This document shows, one piece after another, positions 34,252 through 41,724 of a stretch of DNA of 51,374 nucleotides. Source of the stretch: Chryseosolibacter histidinae. GTDB lineage: Bacteria; Bacteroidota; Bacteroidia; Cytophagales; Cyclobacteriaceae. The position numbers were made by a program, and so were the translations under genes. Location of the stretch: contig NZ_JAHESF010000048.1 of assembly GCF_018598225.1 (NCBI RefSeq), positions 1-51,374 on the forward strand, in the 5' to 3' direction. How positions within the stretch are numbered: position 1 is the stretch's first letter; the number at the start of each line of letters is the position of its first letter. The notes below the pieces were generated by a model. That model made no database searches, was not told where the DNA came from, and saw nothing but the letters and a program-made list of their open reading frames with translations.

Positions 34252-34629
34252 CTAAGAAACATTGAGGATATCTTTCAGGAAGCGGCGAAGCTCGGAGTAG
34301 TTGTAGTCTTTACTGAAGAAAGCAGCAATGTCAACGTCACGGGCATCTTCAAGCTCACCGTCGCCGCCATACACCACGGCCGGGATCCGCTTCAGATCAT
34401 CATCGCTTTTAAGTATCCTGAGAAAATCATAACCCCTGACTCCATGCATGGAAAGGTCCAGGAAAATATAGTCAGGGATAAACTTTTTTGATTTCAGTAA
34501 TTCTATGGCTTTTTCACTATCGGGAACAACCACCAGCACGATGCCTGGTGAAATTTCGGAAAGGGCTTCTGAAAACACCTGGTGATCATCGGGGTCATCC
34601 GTCACAAGCAAACACGTCTCTAAATTCAT
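34252..34629 (-). CDS. Stand-alone receiver-domain response regulator
   Basis: Protein of 125 residues, receiver domain only. LVTDDPDDHQVFSEALSEIS gives the acidic pair, DYIFLDLSMHGVRGYDFLRI the phosphoacceptor Asp, and AAFFSKDYN the Lys. There is no output domain, so it must act by protein contact (Rcp1/CheY-like). Such proteins are common in Bacteroidota. It is a distant relative of the one at 39502. Confidence 0.9.
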   Translation of the reverse strand: MNLETCLLVTDDPDDHQVFSEALSEISPGIVLVVVPDSEKAIELLKSKKFIPDYIFLDLSMHGVRGYDFLRILKSDDDLKRIPAVVYGGDGELEDARDVDIAAFFSKDYNYSELRRFLKDILNVS

Positions 34630-34649
34630 AATCAGGCTCAGGGTTTATT

Positions 34650-34712
34650 CACATCCGGCAGTAAACAAAGCTGCTCCCACTGCCGCATGTGATGGGTCTT
34701 TTCTTTTTTTTT
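34650..34712 (+). terminator. Hairpin followed by a T-rich tract, no gene upstream on this strand
   Basis: CACAT (34650-34654) and GGCAGT (34657-34662) pair with ACTGCC (34679-34684) and ATGTG (34687-34691). TCTTTTCTTTTTTTT follows to 34712. Read on the plus strand it is terminator-like; read on the minus strand it is a hairpin in the leader of the receiver gene. Its orientation suggests an unannotated or antisense transcript. Confidence 0.5.
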
Positions 34713-34840
34713 GACGCTCATGGCCGCGTACGGCATAAAGCATTCAGAATCGCATATAAAAAATCGTACCATCTCAGGAATGGGATAAGCCGCCTCGGCA
34801 CACGATTTATTTCTTTCCAGCTACAAGATTATGCTGAGCT

Positions 34841-35092
34841 ATGAAAACGAATAAAGCCTTTAAGAATACCTTGACTGTTATCGGCTCGAGGTTAGCTGAA
34901 TTGAGAATAAAAAAAGGTTATTCAACCATTAAGGAATTTACGCAAAAATACGATCTGCCGGAAATTCAGTACTGGAGGATAGAAAAGGGCAAGGCTAACG
35001 CAACACTGAAGTCACTGTTCAGGATCCTGAGCATTCACAAGCTTTCGCTTCAGGAGTTCTTTTGTCTCATCGAAGATGAGCACCTCGTGTAA
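34841..35092 (+). CDS. Small Xre-type helix-turn-helix protein, paralogue of 33783
   Basis: Protein of 83 residues. SRLAELRIKKGYSTIKEFTQ, LPEIQYWRIEKGKANATLKS and LFRILSIHKLSLQEF align along their length with the 33783 protein. It is a minimal DNA-binding domain with no ligand domain. The two genes flank a receiver-only gene, which hints at, but does not prove, a functional link. Confidence 0.82.
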   Translation: MKTNKAFKNTLTVIGSRLAELRIKKGYSTIKEFTQKYDLPEIQYWRIEKGKANATLKSLFRILSIHKLSLQEFFCLIEDEHLV

Positions 35093-35242
35093 TTCTGCAT
35101 CACACGCTCTCGTCAGTTTAAAAAATTCACAGACTACTTCATCCGTGTTCACCTGGATCGTGTGCTCACGTTGCTTATCATAAATGATAGTGTGTAGAAA
35201 TAATTTCTCGATTTCAGGGTGGTCCAGCAGCGGTTCCACCAA
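35012..35242 (-). pseudogene. Possible 5'-truncated gene remnant
   Basis: This frame has a natural composition (EIEKLFLHTIIYDKQREHTI, NTDEVVCEFFKL, AELHEVLIFDETKELL). Its only start is a GTG with no ribosome site, and upstream codons stay protein-like (NTVPGKLVEPLLD) to a nearby stop. The last 26 codons are antisense to a conserved part of the Xre gene, so the true C-terminus is probably lost. It may be a chance frame. Confidence 0.3.
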
Positions 35243-35313
35243 TTTGCCAGGAACTGTGTTATCAAATTTTTAAGTGGGTAACCATTCCTGTTACGCTGAT
35301 TGTAACAAAGATG

Positions 35314-35775
35314 CTACAGGTGATTATTCAGCAAGTCGCTGCAACGCTCCAGCACACCATCGCCTCCGATGGAGTAGTTCAGGATGATCGGCTTCCCGGT
35401 ATACCGTATGCTGGCACTGCCTTTCACGTTGGCCTGCTCTATGCGCGATGTGCGACCGATCAACACTTCTGAGTCGCCACTCACTTCCATACACCGCACG
35501 GCACTGCTGACCATTCCGCGAAGGTCGATCGTGCAGCTGCCTTTCGCGATCCTGACAACGAGGTGCTTGCAACACCCATGAAACCTGATCACACCATCGC
35601 CCAGGATCACGAATTCAGCTGTATGATTTTTAAGATAGATCATGCCGGAGAGATCAAACTTTCCACGGGCCGTGATGCGCACATCGCCATAGTTGCCGAT
35701 CATCAGCGCATTGTGGCGCTGATCTCCCTCGAACAGGATCTTCCGCAGCGCGGCTTTTCGTTTCAAACTGTTCAT
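35314..35775 (-). CDS. GIN-domain-like (DUF2807-like) beta-helix protein
   Basis: Protein of 153 residues from ATG 35775, two bases after the upstream stop; a longer start would overlap that gene. The body is a run of short strands (DVRITARGKFDLSGMIYLKN, AKGSCTIDLRGMVSSAV, ANVKGSASIRYTGKPIIL, GGDGVLERC) like the right-handed parallel beta-helix of putative auto-transporter adhesin head (GIN) domains. No signal peptide is seen. It is in an operon with the secreted protein at 35778-36341. Confidence 0.65.
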   Translation of the reverse strand: MNSLKRKAALRKILFEGDQRHNALMIGNYGDVRITARGKFDLSGMIYLKNHTAEFVILGDGVIRFHGCCKHLVVRIAKGSCTIDLRGMVSSAVRCMEVSGDSEVLIGRTSRIEQANVKGSASIRYTGKPIILNYSIGGDGVLERCSDLLNNHL

Positions 35776-35777
35776 GC

Positions 35778-36341
35778 CTACCGCCACACCGCCCTCTTTT
35801 TACCTGTAGCATCTGTAAGCTCGAAAACAAAAGGCCCCGTAAACTTTGCCAGGTTCAGCACCAGTGCGTTCTGCTTTCTCACGGTGCTGTGCTGCTGATG
35901 GAGCGTTTTTCCGTTGCAGTCATAGACACTCAGTGTTATGGAGGTATGAAAAGGTGTAATGACGCTGATCAGGTATTTTTTTGGGTCGCCCGCCAGGGGT
36001 GTTGCATGAAAGATAAAATCACCCGTTTCATGCACGTGGTCGATCTCCTGTTCGAAGAAATTCTTTCCGTCTCTGATGGAAACATAGTACTTGCCATCCT
36101 GAAGCTCCGAAAGATCGAGCGGAAGTTTGATACCGCGGGTTGCGTGATACACCGACTGGTAGAGTGTTTGCCGCCGATCGTTCATGATCTCAAGCTTGAT
36201 AACACCGGAGGCAGGATTGGCATAAATAACCCTGTACGCGTTGGCTTCAGAGATCTTGAAAACTTTAAACGTGGGCTCATCCGCGGCAGCGTGGAAATGC
36301 ACTGCCCATGACAACATCAATAATAACATCGTGCTTTTCAT
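35778..36341 (-). CDS. Secreted protein of unknown function with T9SS-sorting-like beta domains
   Basis: Protein of 187 residues. The signal peptide is MKSTMLLLMLSWAVHFHAAA. The rest shows two beta-sandwich-like units (VIKLEIMNDRRQTLYQSVYH and ITLSVYDCNGKTLHQQ) with KLPLDLSELQDGKYYVSIRD, a pattern shared with Bacteroidota C-terminal sorting (type A) domains, though it forms the whole protein here. The function is unknown. Confidence 0.72.
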   Translation of the reverse strand: MKSTMLLLMLSWAVHFHAAADEPTFKVFKISEANAYRVIYANPASGVIKLEIMNDRRQTLYQSVYHATRGIKLPLDLSELQDGKYYVSIRDGKNFFEQEIDHVHETGDFIFHATPLAGDPKKYLISVITPFHTSITLSVYDCNGKTLHQQHSTVRKQNALVLNLAKFTGPFVFELTDATGKKRAVWR

Positions 36342-36536
36342 AAGACCTGATTTTTTTGTTCACTCAGGTTTACGGAAGCAACGCCTCATGGATTTGATCC
36401 TTAGACGCAGGCAGTGAAAATCACGTCACAGGATTTGAAAATCAAAACCAATGGTTCTGGCAGGTAACTTGCCGTTGTTGGCCGGTGTAATGGTGTTGTT
36501 TGTCGAAAAGGGAAAGGTTTATCGCAGTTGGCAGTA

Positions 36537-36810
36537 AGATTCGAATGGTCCACGGTCGACAGTCCACAGTCCACGGCAGAACCACCCATGGAGCCGTCAT
36601 CCTGAACGGTGATGGGGCGCGGGCGGCTTGTGTGAGTGAAGGATCTCCCGATAAGCAATGTGCGCAGCATGAAACTGAGACACGAATTAAGTGCGCAGTT
36701 AATGATCGGGGGATCCTTCGTGCGCGAGCTTTCCGTTGAATGAGATTCAGCTCAGGATACCGGTTTCAGAAGGGAAGACTGTGGTCCGTGGTCCGTCGAC
36801 TGTGGACCTC
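36537..36810. repeat. Composite mirrored repeat with a nested palindrome
   Basis: Left arm at 36541-36580 (ATGGTCCACGGTCGACAGTC and like units), right arm at 36777-36810 (GACTGTGGTCCGTGGTCCGT and like units). Inside lies GAAGGATCTCCCGAT (36638-36652) against ATCGGGGGATCCTTC (36705-36719), 14 of 15 matching, plus GTCATCCTGAACGG. The 472-bp gap 36342-36813 has no gene otherwise. Confidence 0.78.
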
Positions 36811-36813
36811 TTT

Positions 36814-37638
36814 CTACCGCAATTGAAGGTATTCTCCAAAGACCCACTGATCATCACCGATCTTTTTCCATTCACCGGTGGATTGAAGGATGGTTACTTC
36901 TGTGCCACGGGAGAGCCTGCCTGTTTTGCCGAAGTTCAGGCCGGGGCCGCTCCTGATGTTGAGCGACTCGGTATTCACGATACCTTTTCTCGGCGCAGCT
37001 ACTGTTGCGGCAAGCGCCTGGTTGGCGTACATCGTGTATTCCCGCGCGATCAACGGAATAAAATTGGCTTCGGCATGCTCCACCTTATTGCCACCAAAGA
37101 AACCTGTTCCTGGGCAGGTCTTGTGGTCCATGAGCGTGGGATCATTCAGGCCATTGTCGCGGAAGCCATCGCTCAGCCTGAACCAATGATGGTATACCAC
37201 ACTTTTTGTATTCACCTCGAGCCTGAACTTGAGGCAGAGCAACGCCGTCATTTTCAGGATCGTGTTACGGTGCTCAGGTGTAAGGGCATCGTTGCCCGTA
37301 TCAAAATTGCCCAGGTGCTCGATGCAGATGCCTCCGGTATTGAAACCTTTGATGCAGGCCGGCAACTTGGTCAGGTCTCTGCACACAGCGATGGTTCCAT
37401 CAGGAAAAGTTGTAAAGTGCTGGCCGATCTCGCTGAAGTCTCTTTCTTCCACATGATACTTTTCCATGGCTTCGAGCCTTTCAAAATGATTGGTGCCATC
37501 AAAATGTTTATACGAAGGGCTATACGTATGGTGCGTTTGAATATGGGTGATCTTGCGCAGCCGCGTGGTATCAAGTGTGGCGAGGTATTCCTTGAATTCG
37601 GACAGGGTGAAAAGAACGAATTTACCTTTGGTTTTCAT
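36814..37638 (-). CDS. N-acetylmuramoyl-L-alanine amidase-like protein with SH3 domain, no signal peptide
   Basis: Protein of 274 residues. ITHIQTHHTYSPSYKHFDGT starts the Amidase_2 fold with its zinc-ligand His pair. TGGICIEHLGNFDTG and HRNTILKMTALL follow, and KTCPGTGFFGGN is the conserved CPG end motif. Residues ~205-274 are a bacterial SH3 domain (ESLNIRSGPGLNFGKTGRLS, WVFGEYLQLR). There is no export signal, so it is either released by lysis, as in phage endolysins, or acts in the cytoplasm. No phage genes are nearby. Confidence 0.87.
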   Translation of the reverse strand: MKTKGKFVLFTLSEFKEYLATLDTTRLRKITHIQTHHTYSPSYKHFDGTNHFERLEAMEKYHVEERDFSEIGQHFTTFPDGTIAVCRDLTKLPACIKGFNTGGICIEHLGNFDTGNDALTPEHRNTILKMTALLCLKFRLEVNTKSVVYHHWFRLSDGFRDNGLNDPTLMDHKTCPGTGFFGGNKVEHAEANFIPLIAREYTMYANQALAATVAAPRKGIVNTESLNIRSGPGLNFGKTGRLSRGTEVTILQSTGEWKKIGDDQWVFGEYLQLR

Positions 37639-37736
37639 ATGATAGATTGTTTAGGTTATCGCCTGTTACATCCACCCTTCGCTCACACGCAAACCGTTCG
37701 CCATTGTCAACCCTGAGCCTGCACGTAAAAACAACA

Positions 37737-37773
37737 AGCCCATCACTTTCCCGACGAAGGAATGTAATGGGCT
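37737..37773 (-). terminator. Hairpin terminator of the 37835-38329 gene
   Basis: AGCCCAT (37737-37743) pairs with ATGGGCT (37767-37773), extended inward with mismatches. On the minus strand it is followed by TGTTGTTTTTA. It lies 62 bp after the stop of the gene at 37835. Confidence 0.7.
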
Positions 37774-37834
37774 CGTATACCGAATTTAATAAAACTTGAT
37801 CAGCTAATAATATCCGGCATGTATTTTATTTTGT

Positions 37835-38329
37835 CTATTTGAGACTGGCCTTATCGTTGTTTCCGGTGGCGATCCTGGCCAGGAGTCTTCCGTCTGGCAG
37901 TTCCTTGGATGCGTAGACAAGATTCAACACCGCATTTTTGCCGGTTTTCTGAAGCGCAACGATCTCTTTTACCCGGCAGCTCATACCGGAGGAAGTGCCC
38001 GCCTCTGAATCCGGGAAGCTCCAGGTCTTCAGCGTTTTATTTTGCTCGTCCCTGATGGAGATACCCCTGCCGGTACCCACCTTGCCACAATGGCTGTAAT
38101 AGACCTTTAACATCTCGCCGCCTGAATTTTCGTTCAGCGCGATGGTCTTGGTTACCACGCCCTCCCGCGACACGTGCTGATCGAGCAGCAATGTATTGTC
38201 AAGATAAACACTAAAGGAATCACCACCGGGGTTCACCGAAAATGCAAACAACGTTGCGCAGAGGGCAATCAGCATCAGCGATCTTATCGCCAATGGTCTA
38301 CAGTTAATTTTTTGAAGCATAACTATCAT
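37835..38329 (-). CDS. Secreted protein of unknown function
   Basis: Protein of 164 residues. LMLIALCATLFAFSVNPGGD is a signal segment, beginning after a ~18-residue basic N-terminus. The mature part is beta-rich (SFSVYLDNTLLLDQHVSREG, MLKVYYSHCGKVGTGRGI, LKTWSFPDSEAG). VYLDNTLLLDQ and the paired cysteines recall small periplasmic Bacteroidota proteins, but I cannot name a family. It has its own terminator. Confidence 0.7.
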   Translation of the reverse strand: MIVMLQKINCRPLAIRSLMLIALCATLFAFSVNPGGDSFSVYLDNTLLLDQHVSREGVVTKTIALNENSGGEMLKVYYSHCGKVGTGRGISIRDEQNKTLKTWSFPDSEAGTSSGMSCRVKEIVALQKTGKNAVLNLVYASKELPDGRLLARIATGNNDKASLK

Positions 38330-38650
38330 GTTTTAGTTGGAAGAACAGATGAAAGACGCCATGCGACGTCTCTCATACAAAGTAACGGAGCCTGTAAGGA
38401 AGTGAATATTTCTTTTGACAACAGGGTGGGTTTTCTTCCTGAAGTGCGGATGGCAGCCATTATTTTCCAATTGCGGCATTGAATCCGCAATGCAAATCGC
38501 AGGTTTTAAAATTTCGGACCGGAAGTCGTTCAGAGAACTACAACAAAAAGATCCTGTTCTGATCTTTATTACGTTCACGCAACAAAACAAGGAGAACTTG
38601 AGCTATGCCGATGTATCTTTATTTGAAGTACCTGATAATAGCGCAGATTC
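38330..38650. other. 321-bp gap with one small inverted repeat
   Basis: ATTGCGG (38470-38476) and CCGCAAT (38485-38491) form a 7-bp stem with an 8-bp loop. Nothing else convincing is seen. It must contain the divergent promoters for 37835 and 38651. Confidence 0.4.
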
Positions 38651-39097
38651 GTGGACCTTCCCAAATACCCATTCTTTACCAGTGAAACATTTCTGGATTT
38701 TGAATTTGAAAGCAATGGCCCGAACGGGAAAATAAAAAAAGTAGTCAGATACAGTCCCCAAAATGCCAACGGTGTCACTTACTTTAATCTGGGATTTGGC
38801 GACTGGAACGAGACAATCGGCAAGATCGATGACTCAGCAATTTCCAACAATCAGGACCGGGAGCGAATACTCGCTACAGTAGCGGCCACAGTGCTGGAGT
38901 TTACAAGGCGTTTCCCAGACGCAATGGTCTATGCCACAGGCAGCACTCCAGCAAGAACAAGATTGTATCAAATGGCAATCGCTGCTAACTGTAATGAAAT
39001 TGAACTTTTTTTAACTGTTTATGGGTTTGCTGATAACAACTGGCACCCTTTCAAAAAGGGAGTAAACTATACGGCTTTTTTGGCTATGCGTAAATAA
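38651..39097 (+). CDS. DUF6934 family protein, possible toxin-antitoxin component
   Basis: Protein of 148 residues from GTG 38651 (MDLPKYPFFTSETFLDFEFE). ERILATVAATVLEFTRRFPD and VYATGSTPARTRLYQMAIAA are the DUF6934 signature, and the C-terminus has YTAFLAMRK. These proteins are frequent in Bacteroidota and are usually followed by a small basic partner, as here. The arrangement resembles a toxin-antitoxin pair, but no activity is known to me. AT-richer local DNA than the neighbours suggests transfer. Confidence 0.82.
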   Translation: MDLPKYPFFTSETFLDFEFESNGPNGKIKKVVRYSPQNANGVTYFNLGFGDWNETIGKIDDSAISNNQDRERILATVAATVLEFTRRFPDAMVYATGSTPARTRLYQMAIAANCNEIELFLTVYGFADNNWHPFKKGVNYTAFLAMRK

Positions 39098-39130
39098 AAA
39101 GGTAAATTGGTGTTCACAAGGGGAATCAGC

Positions 39131-39304
39131 ATGCCTACTAAAACAAAATCCGGGAGTGAGTCACAAGTTAAAAGAACTGCCGTAAGAGATTACGGAAACG
39201 ATCCTTTCTTTGTCAAGAAAGCAGAGAAGTCCAAAGCATTTCTTGAAAAAAATGGTTTCCCGGAAGCTTTGCTGAATCGAAAAAAAGCATTGAAAAAGGC
39301 TTAA
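39131..39304 (+). CDS. Small basic partner of the DUF6934 protein
   Basis: Protein of 57 residues from ATG 39131, preceded by an AAGGGGA ribosome-site-like stretch. The body is VRDYGNDPFFVKKAEKSKAF then LEKNGFPEALLNRKKALKKA, highly charged and probably helical. It lies 33 bp after the DUF6934 gene, so the two are co-transcribed. The size and charge fit an antitoxin or a regulator of the first protein; this is inference. Confidence 0.72.
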   Translation: MPTKTKSGSESQVKRTAVRDYGNDPFFVKKAEKSKAFLEKNGFPEALLNRKKALKKA

Positions 39305-39501
39305 CATCCGGAGCAGTTGCTATCTCTGAATGCAGAGCCTCTTAATTTTCAATAATTTATCACCATAGTTTTACCTCCCCGCAAACATCTTATAAGTAAC
39401 CTACCAAAACATCTTTTGTTTTTAATACAACAGCAAGAGCGATGTAAGTTTACAATATCGGTCGATTTTTTTCCCGGTTACTTTTTCAGCAGTTTTACGC
39501 C

Positions 39502-39897
39502 ATGGTTGTGCTATATGTTGACGACGATCCGGAAGACCAGGAGATCTTTGCGGAAGTGATAAGGCAGATCGATTCTTCTATCATCCTGCTTTCAGCCAAG
39601 GATGGTGACGAAGCGCTGAGCATTCTCCGCAGCGATTTTATCGACCTTCCCCACATTATTTTTCTGGATATCAATATGCCCAGGATGGACGGCTACACCT
39701 GCCTCGCCGGTATCCGTGAAGATCTTAAGCTGAAAGACACGATCGTCATCCTATATTCCACTTCGCCCAACCCTTCGCTACTGGAGAAACACAAACACCT
39801 GAACGCGGAAGTCGTGAGCAAACCCACCTCGTATGGCGATGCCCTGGCCACCATGAAGCGATATATTATCGGTAATCAGGTAACCGGTGAACAGTAA
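39502..39897 (+). CDS. Stand-alone receiver-domain response regulator
   Basis: Protein of 131 residues. VVLYVDDDPEDQEIFAEVIR, HIIFLDINMPRMDGYTCLAG (phosphoacceptor Asp) and VVSKPTSYGDAL (Lys) define a receiver with no output domain. The final residues GNQVTGEQ and the TAA stop are encoded by the GGTAAC-type repeat, so the original end was probably near RYII. The partner kinase is not in the window. Confidence 0.9.
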   Translation: MVVLYVDDDPEDQEIFAEVIRQIDSSIILLSAKDGDEALSILRSDFIDLPHIIFLDINMPRMDGYTCLAGIREDLKLKDTIVILYSTSPNPSLLEKHKHLNAEVVSKPTSYGDALATMKRYIIGNQVTGEQ

Positions 39898-39976
39898 CCG
39901 GTAATCGGGTAATCGGTAACCGGTCATCAGTACAGCGCAACGCTTAAACTGATTACCGAATACCGATTACCGATTT
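39878..39976. repeat. Mirrored repeat, family GGTAATCGGTAACCGG
   Basis: Left arm at 39878-39928 (GGTAATCGGGTAATCGGTAA and like units), right arm at 39950-39976 (GATTACCGAATACCGATTAC). It overlaps the receiver gene 3' end and stops at the convergent DUF1624 gene. Confidence 0.78.
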
Positions 39977-39977
39977 A

Positions 39978-41192
39978 CTAAAGATAACTGAGCCACCACT
40001 TCTCACGGTGATTCATCTTATACCGGTCGTACCACAGGCACAACGGGTACAGCGAAAGCACCACGCCGGCCCAAACCACATACGTGACTCCGAGACTGAA
40101 TCCGTATCCCTTCAGGTTGGGTGAATCTGTGACCCAGGTGGTAAATGTCATATCCGCAAGGCTGTAACCTGTTGCCAGCGCTGCCACCAGGGCAACAATG
40201 TGGATCAGGTACAGGTGCAGGATGTAATAGAACATCGGCACTCTTCCAAGCCCAACAAGGTACTGCGAAAGTTTTCCCCTGAATTTTTCTGCGGCCGCCA
40301 GAAACAGCATGGCCGGGCCCAGCGTCACCAGGATGTACGACAACGACGGCGGATACTTGGTTACATTGAGAAATGACAGGAACGTATACACCGGATTTGG
40401 TTGAATGGACCAACGCGCCGGGTCACCATACATATTGATACCCCTGATCACTACAAAAAGTGCGATCAACGTCCAGCCCAGGCGAAGCAGGATTTGCCTG
40501 CGCCATGCGGCATCAACGGAAGGCTGATACAACTGGCCGAAACAATACCCCAGCAGCATAATGCCAGTCCAGGGCAACAACGGATAGCCTACGAAAAGAA
40601 AGAAATGCCCGAGCTGAAATCCGTTAAAATCGTGCAGTATCGACCACAGGATAGCGTCAATGCCACTCCCCTGCACATGAACGGAGTCGAGCAGGTTGTG
40701 TCCTGCCACCAGTAAAACGCCCAGCCCCAGGATCGCCTTAAAAGGCAGGTGAACCGCTCCCGCCAGAATGATCATGCCCATACCGAGGGCCCAGATCACG
40801 GTGAGCGCGATCAGCGAGAATTGTATGCTGAAGAACCACGCAAAATTGATGATGGTGACCTCCAGCACAAGCAACCACAGGCCTCTTTTCAGAAGAAACG
40901 CCGACAATTCCTTTTTTCCTTTTCTGCTTCCCACCATGAACGCCGAGGTGCCTGCCAGGAATACGAACACCGGTGCGCAAAAATGTGTGATCCAGCGTGT
41001 AAAGAACAGCGCAACACTGGTTTTGCCGAGATCGAGCGGATTGTAGAGAAAAGCATCTGCGTGAAAATAGTCCCTGACGTGGTCGAGGGCCATAATGATC
41101 ATAACCACGCCGCGCAACAGGTCAATGGATTCGATGCGGGCTGTTTTGGTTGTTAATGATGGAGCTTGAATGGGGGTTGCTGGTGCTATCAT
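39978..41192 (-). CDS. DUF1624 / heparan-alpha-glucosaminide N-acetyltransferase-like membrane protein
   Basis: Protein of 404 residues from ATG 41192 (MIAPATPIQAPSLTT); a start 12 codons up is possible. RIESIDLLRGVVMIIMALDH is the conserved opening of DUF1624 proteins, with the D-H pair used by this acyltransferase group, followed by PVFVFLAGTSAFM. About ten further helices follow. The family may transfer acyl groups across the membrane to sugars or polymers. The substrate is unknown. Confidence 0.88.
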   Translation of the reverse strand: MIAPATPIQAPSLTTKTARIESIDLLRGVVMIIMALDHVRDYFHADAFLYNPLDLGKTSVALFFTRWITHFCAPVFVFLAGTSAFMVGSRKGKKELSAFLLKRGLWLLVLEVTIINFAWFFSIQFSLIALTVIWALGMGMIILAGAVHLPFKAILGLGVLLVAGHNLLDSVHVQGSGIDAILWSILHDFNGFQLGHFFLFVGYPLLPWTGIMLLGYCFGQLYQPSVDAAWRRQILLRLGWTLIALFVVIRGINMYGDPARWSIQPNPVYTFLSFLNVTKYPPSLSYILVTLGPAMLFLAAAEKFRGKLSQYLVGLGRVPMFYYILHLYLIHIVALVAALATGYSLADMTFTTWVTDSPNLKGYGFSLGVTYVVWAGVVLSLYPLCLWYDRYKMNHREKWWLSYL

Positions 41193-41300
41193 AGGGTGCG
41201 AAAGTAAAGAATAATACGGTGGCACCAATTACAGGGTTGTGCTAAATGAATTCAACCTGAAAATTGCTATTTTTCAATGGTCTGAGGATATCCTCGATGC

Positions 41301-41711
41301 ATGACAAAAAAACTCACTTCTTTGAATCTGATCTTCGGGATCGTTTATTTCGGCACGTTTCCACATTGGTATTCAGATCTTTCAGGCCAGATCCATGGAA
41401 TCGGGTGTCTGCTCACGATCTGGTATAACTGGGCCGCCTCGAAAAGAATGATGGGGCAAACTACCGATCTGAAGGTGGTTAATCTTATCGTTGGATCGCT
41501 GATCATGCTTTACGGCGTACTTTTGATAACTGACGGCATCTACAAAGTATGGGGCGCCCGGACAATTGGGGAATTGGCGAAAGCATTGATATTTCTTGCA
41601 TCGACCGAGATTCTTTTCGGAACTACTATACTTTTGCAAACTGTTAGAACCATGCGACTTTTCACGGGAAAAAAAACCGTCGCTGACAGCGCGAACCAAC
41701 CATACTTTTGA
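41301..41711 (+). CDS. Membrane protein of unknown function, four helices
   Basis: Protein of 136 residues with hydrophobic segments at about residues 5-20, 30-48, 60-80 and 92-112 (NLIVGSLIMLYGVLLITDGI, AKALIFLASTEILFGTTILL). No motif is recognised. It lies 13 bp before pgeF, so the two may form an operon. It starts at ATG 41301. Confidence 0.68.
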   Translation: MTKKLTSLNLIFGIVYFGTFPHWYSDLSGQIHGIGCLLTIWYNWAASKRMMGQTTDLKVVNLIVGSLIMLYGVLLITDGIYKVWGARTIGELAKALIFLASTEILFGTTILLQTVRTMRLFTGKKTVADSANQPYF

Positions 41712-41724
41712 AGCAGAAAACTAA

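Noticed and set aside
38415-38735. Plus-strand frame of 106 codons upstream of and overlapping the DUF6934 gene.
   Set aside because: Its 3' half overlaps DUF6934 in another frame and no family is recognisable. It is probably a shadow.
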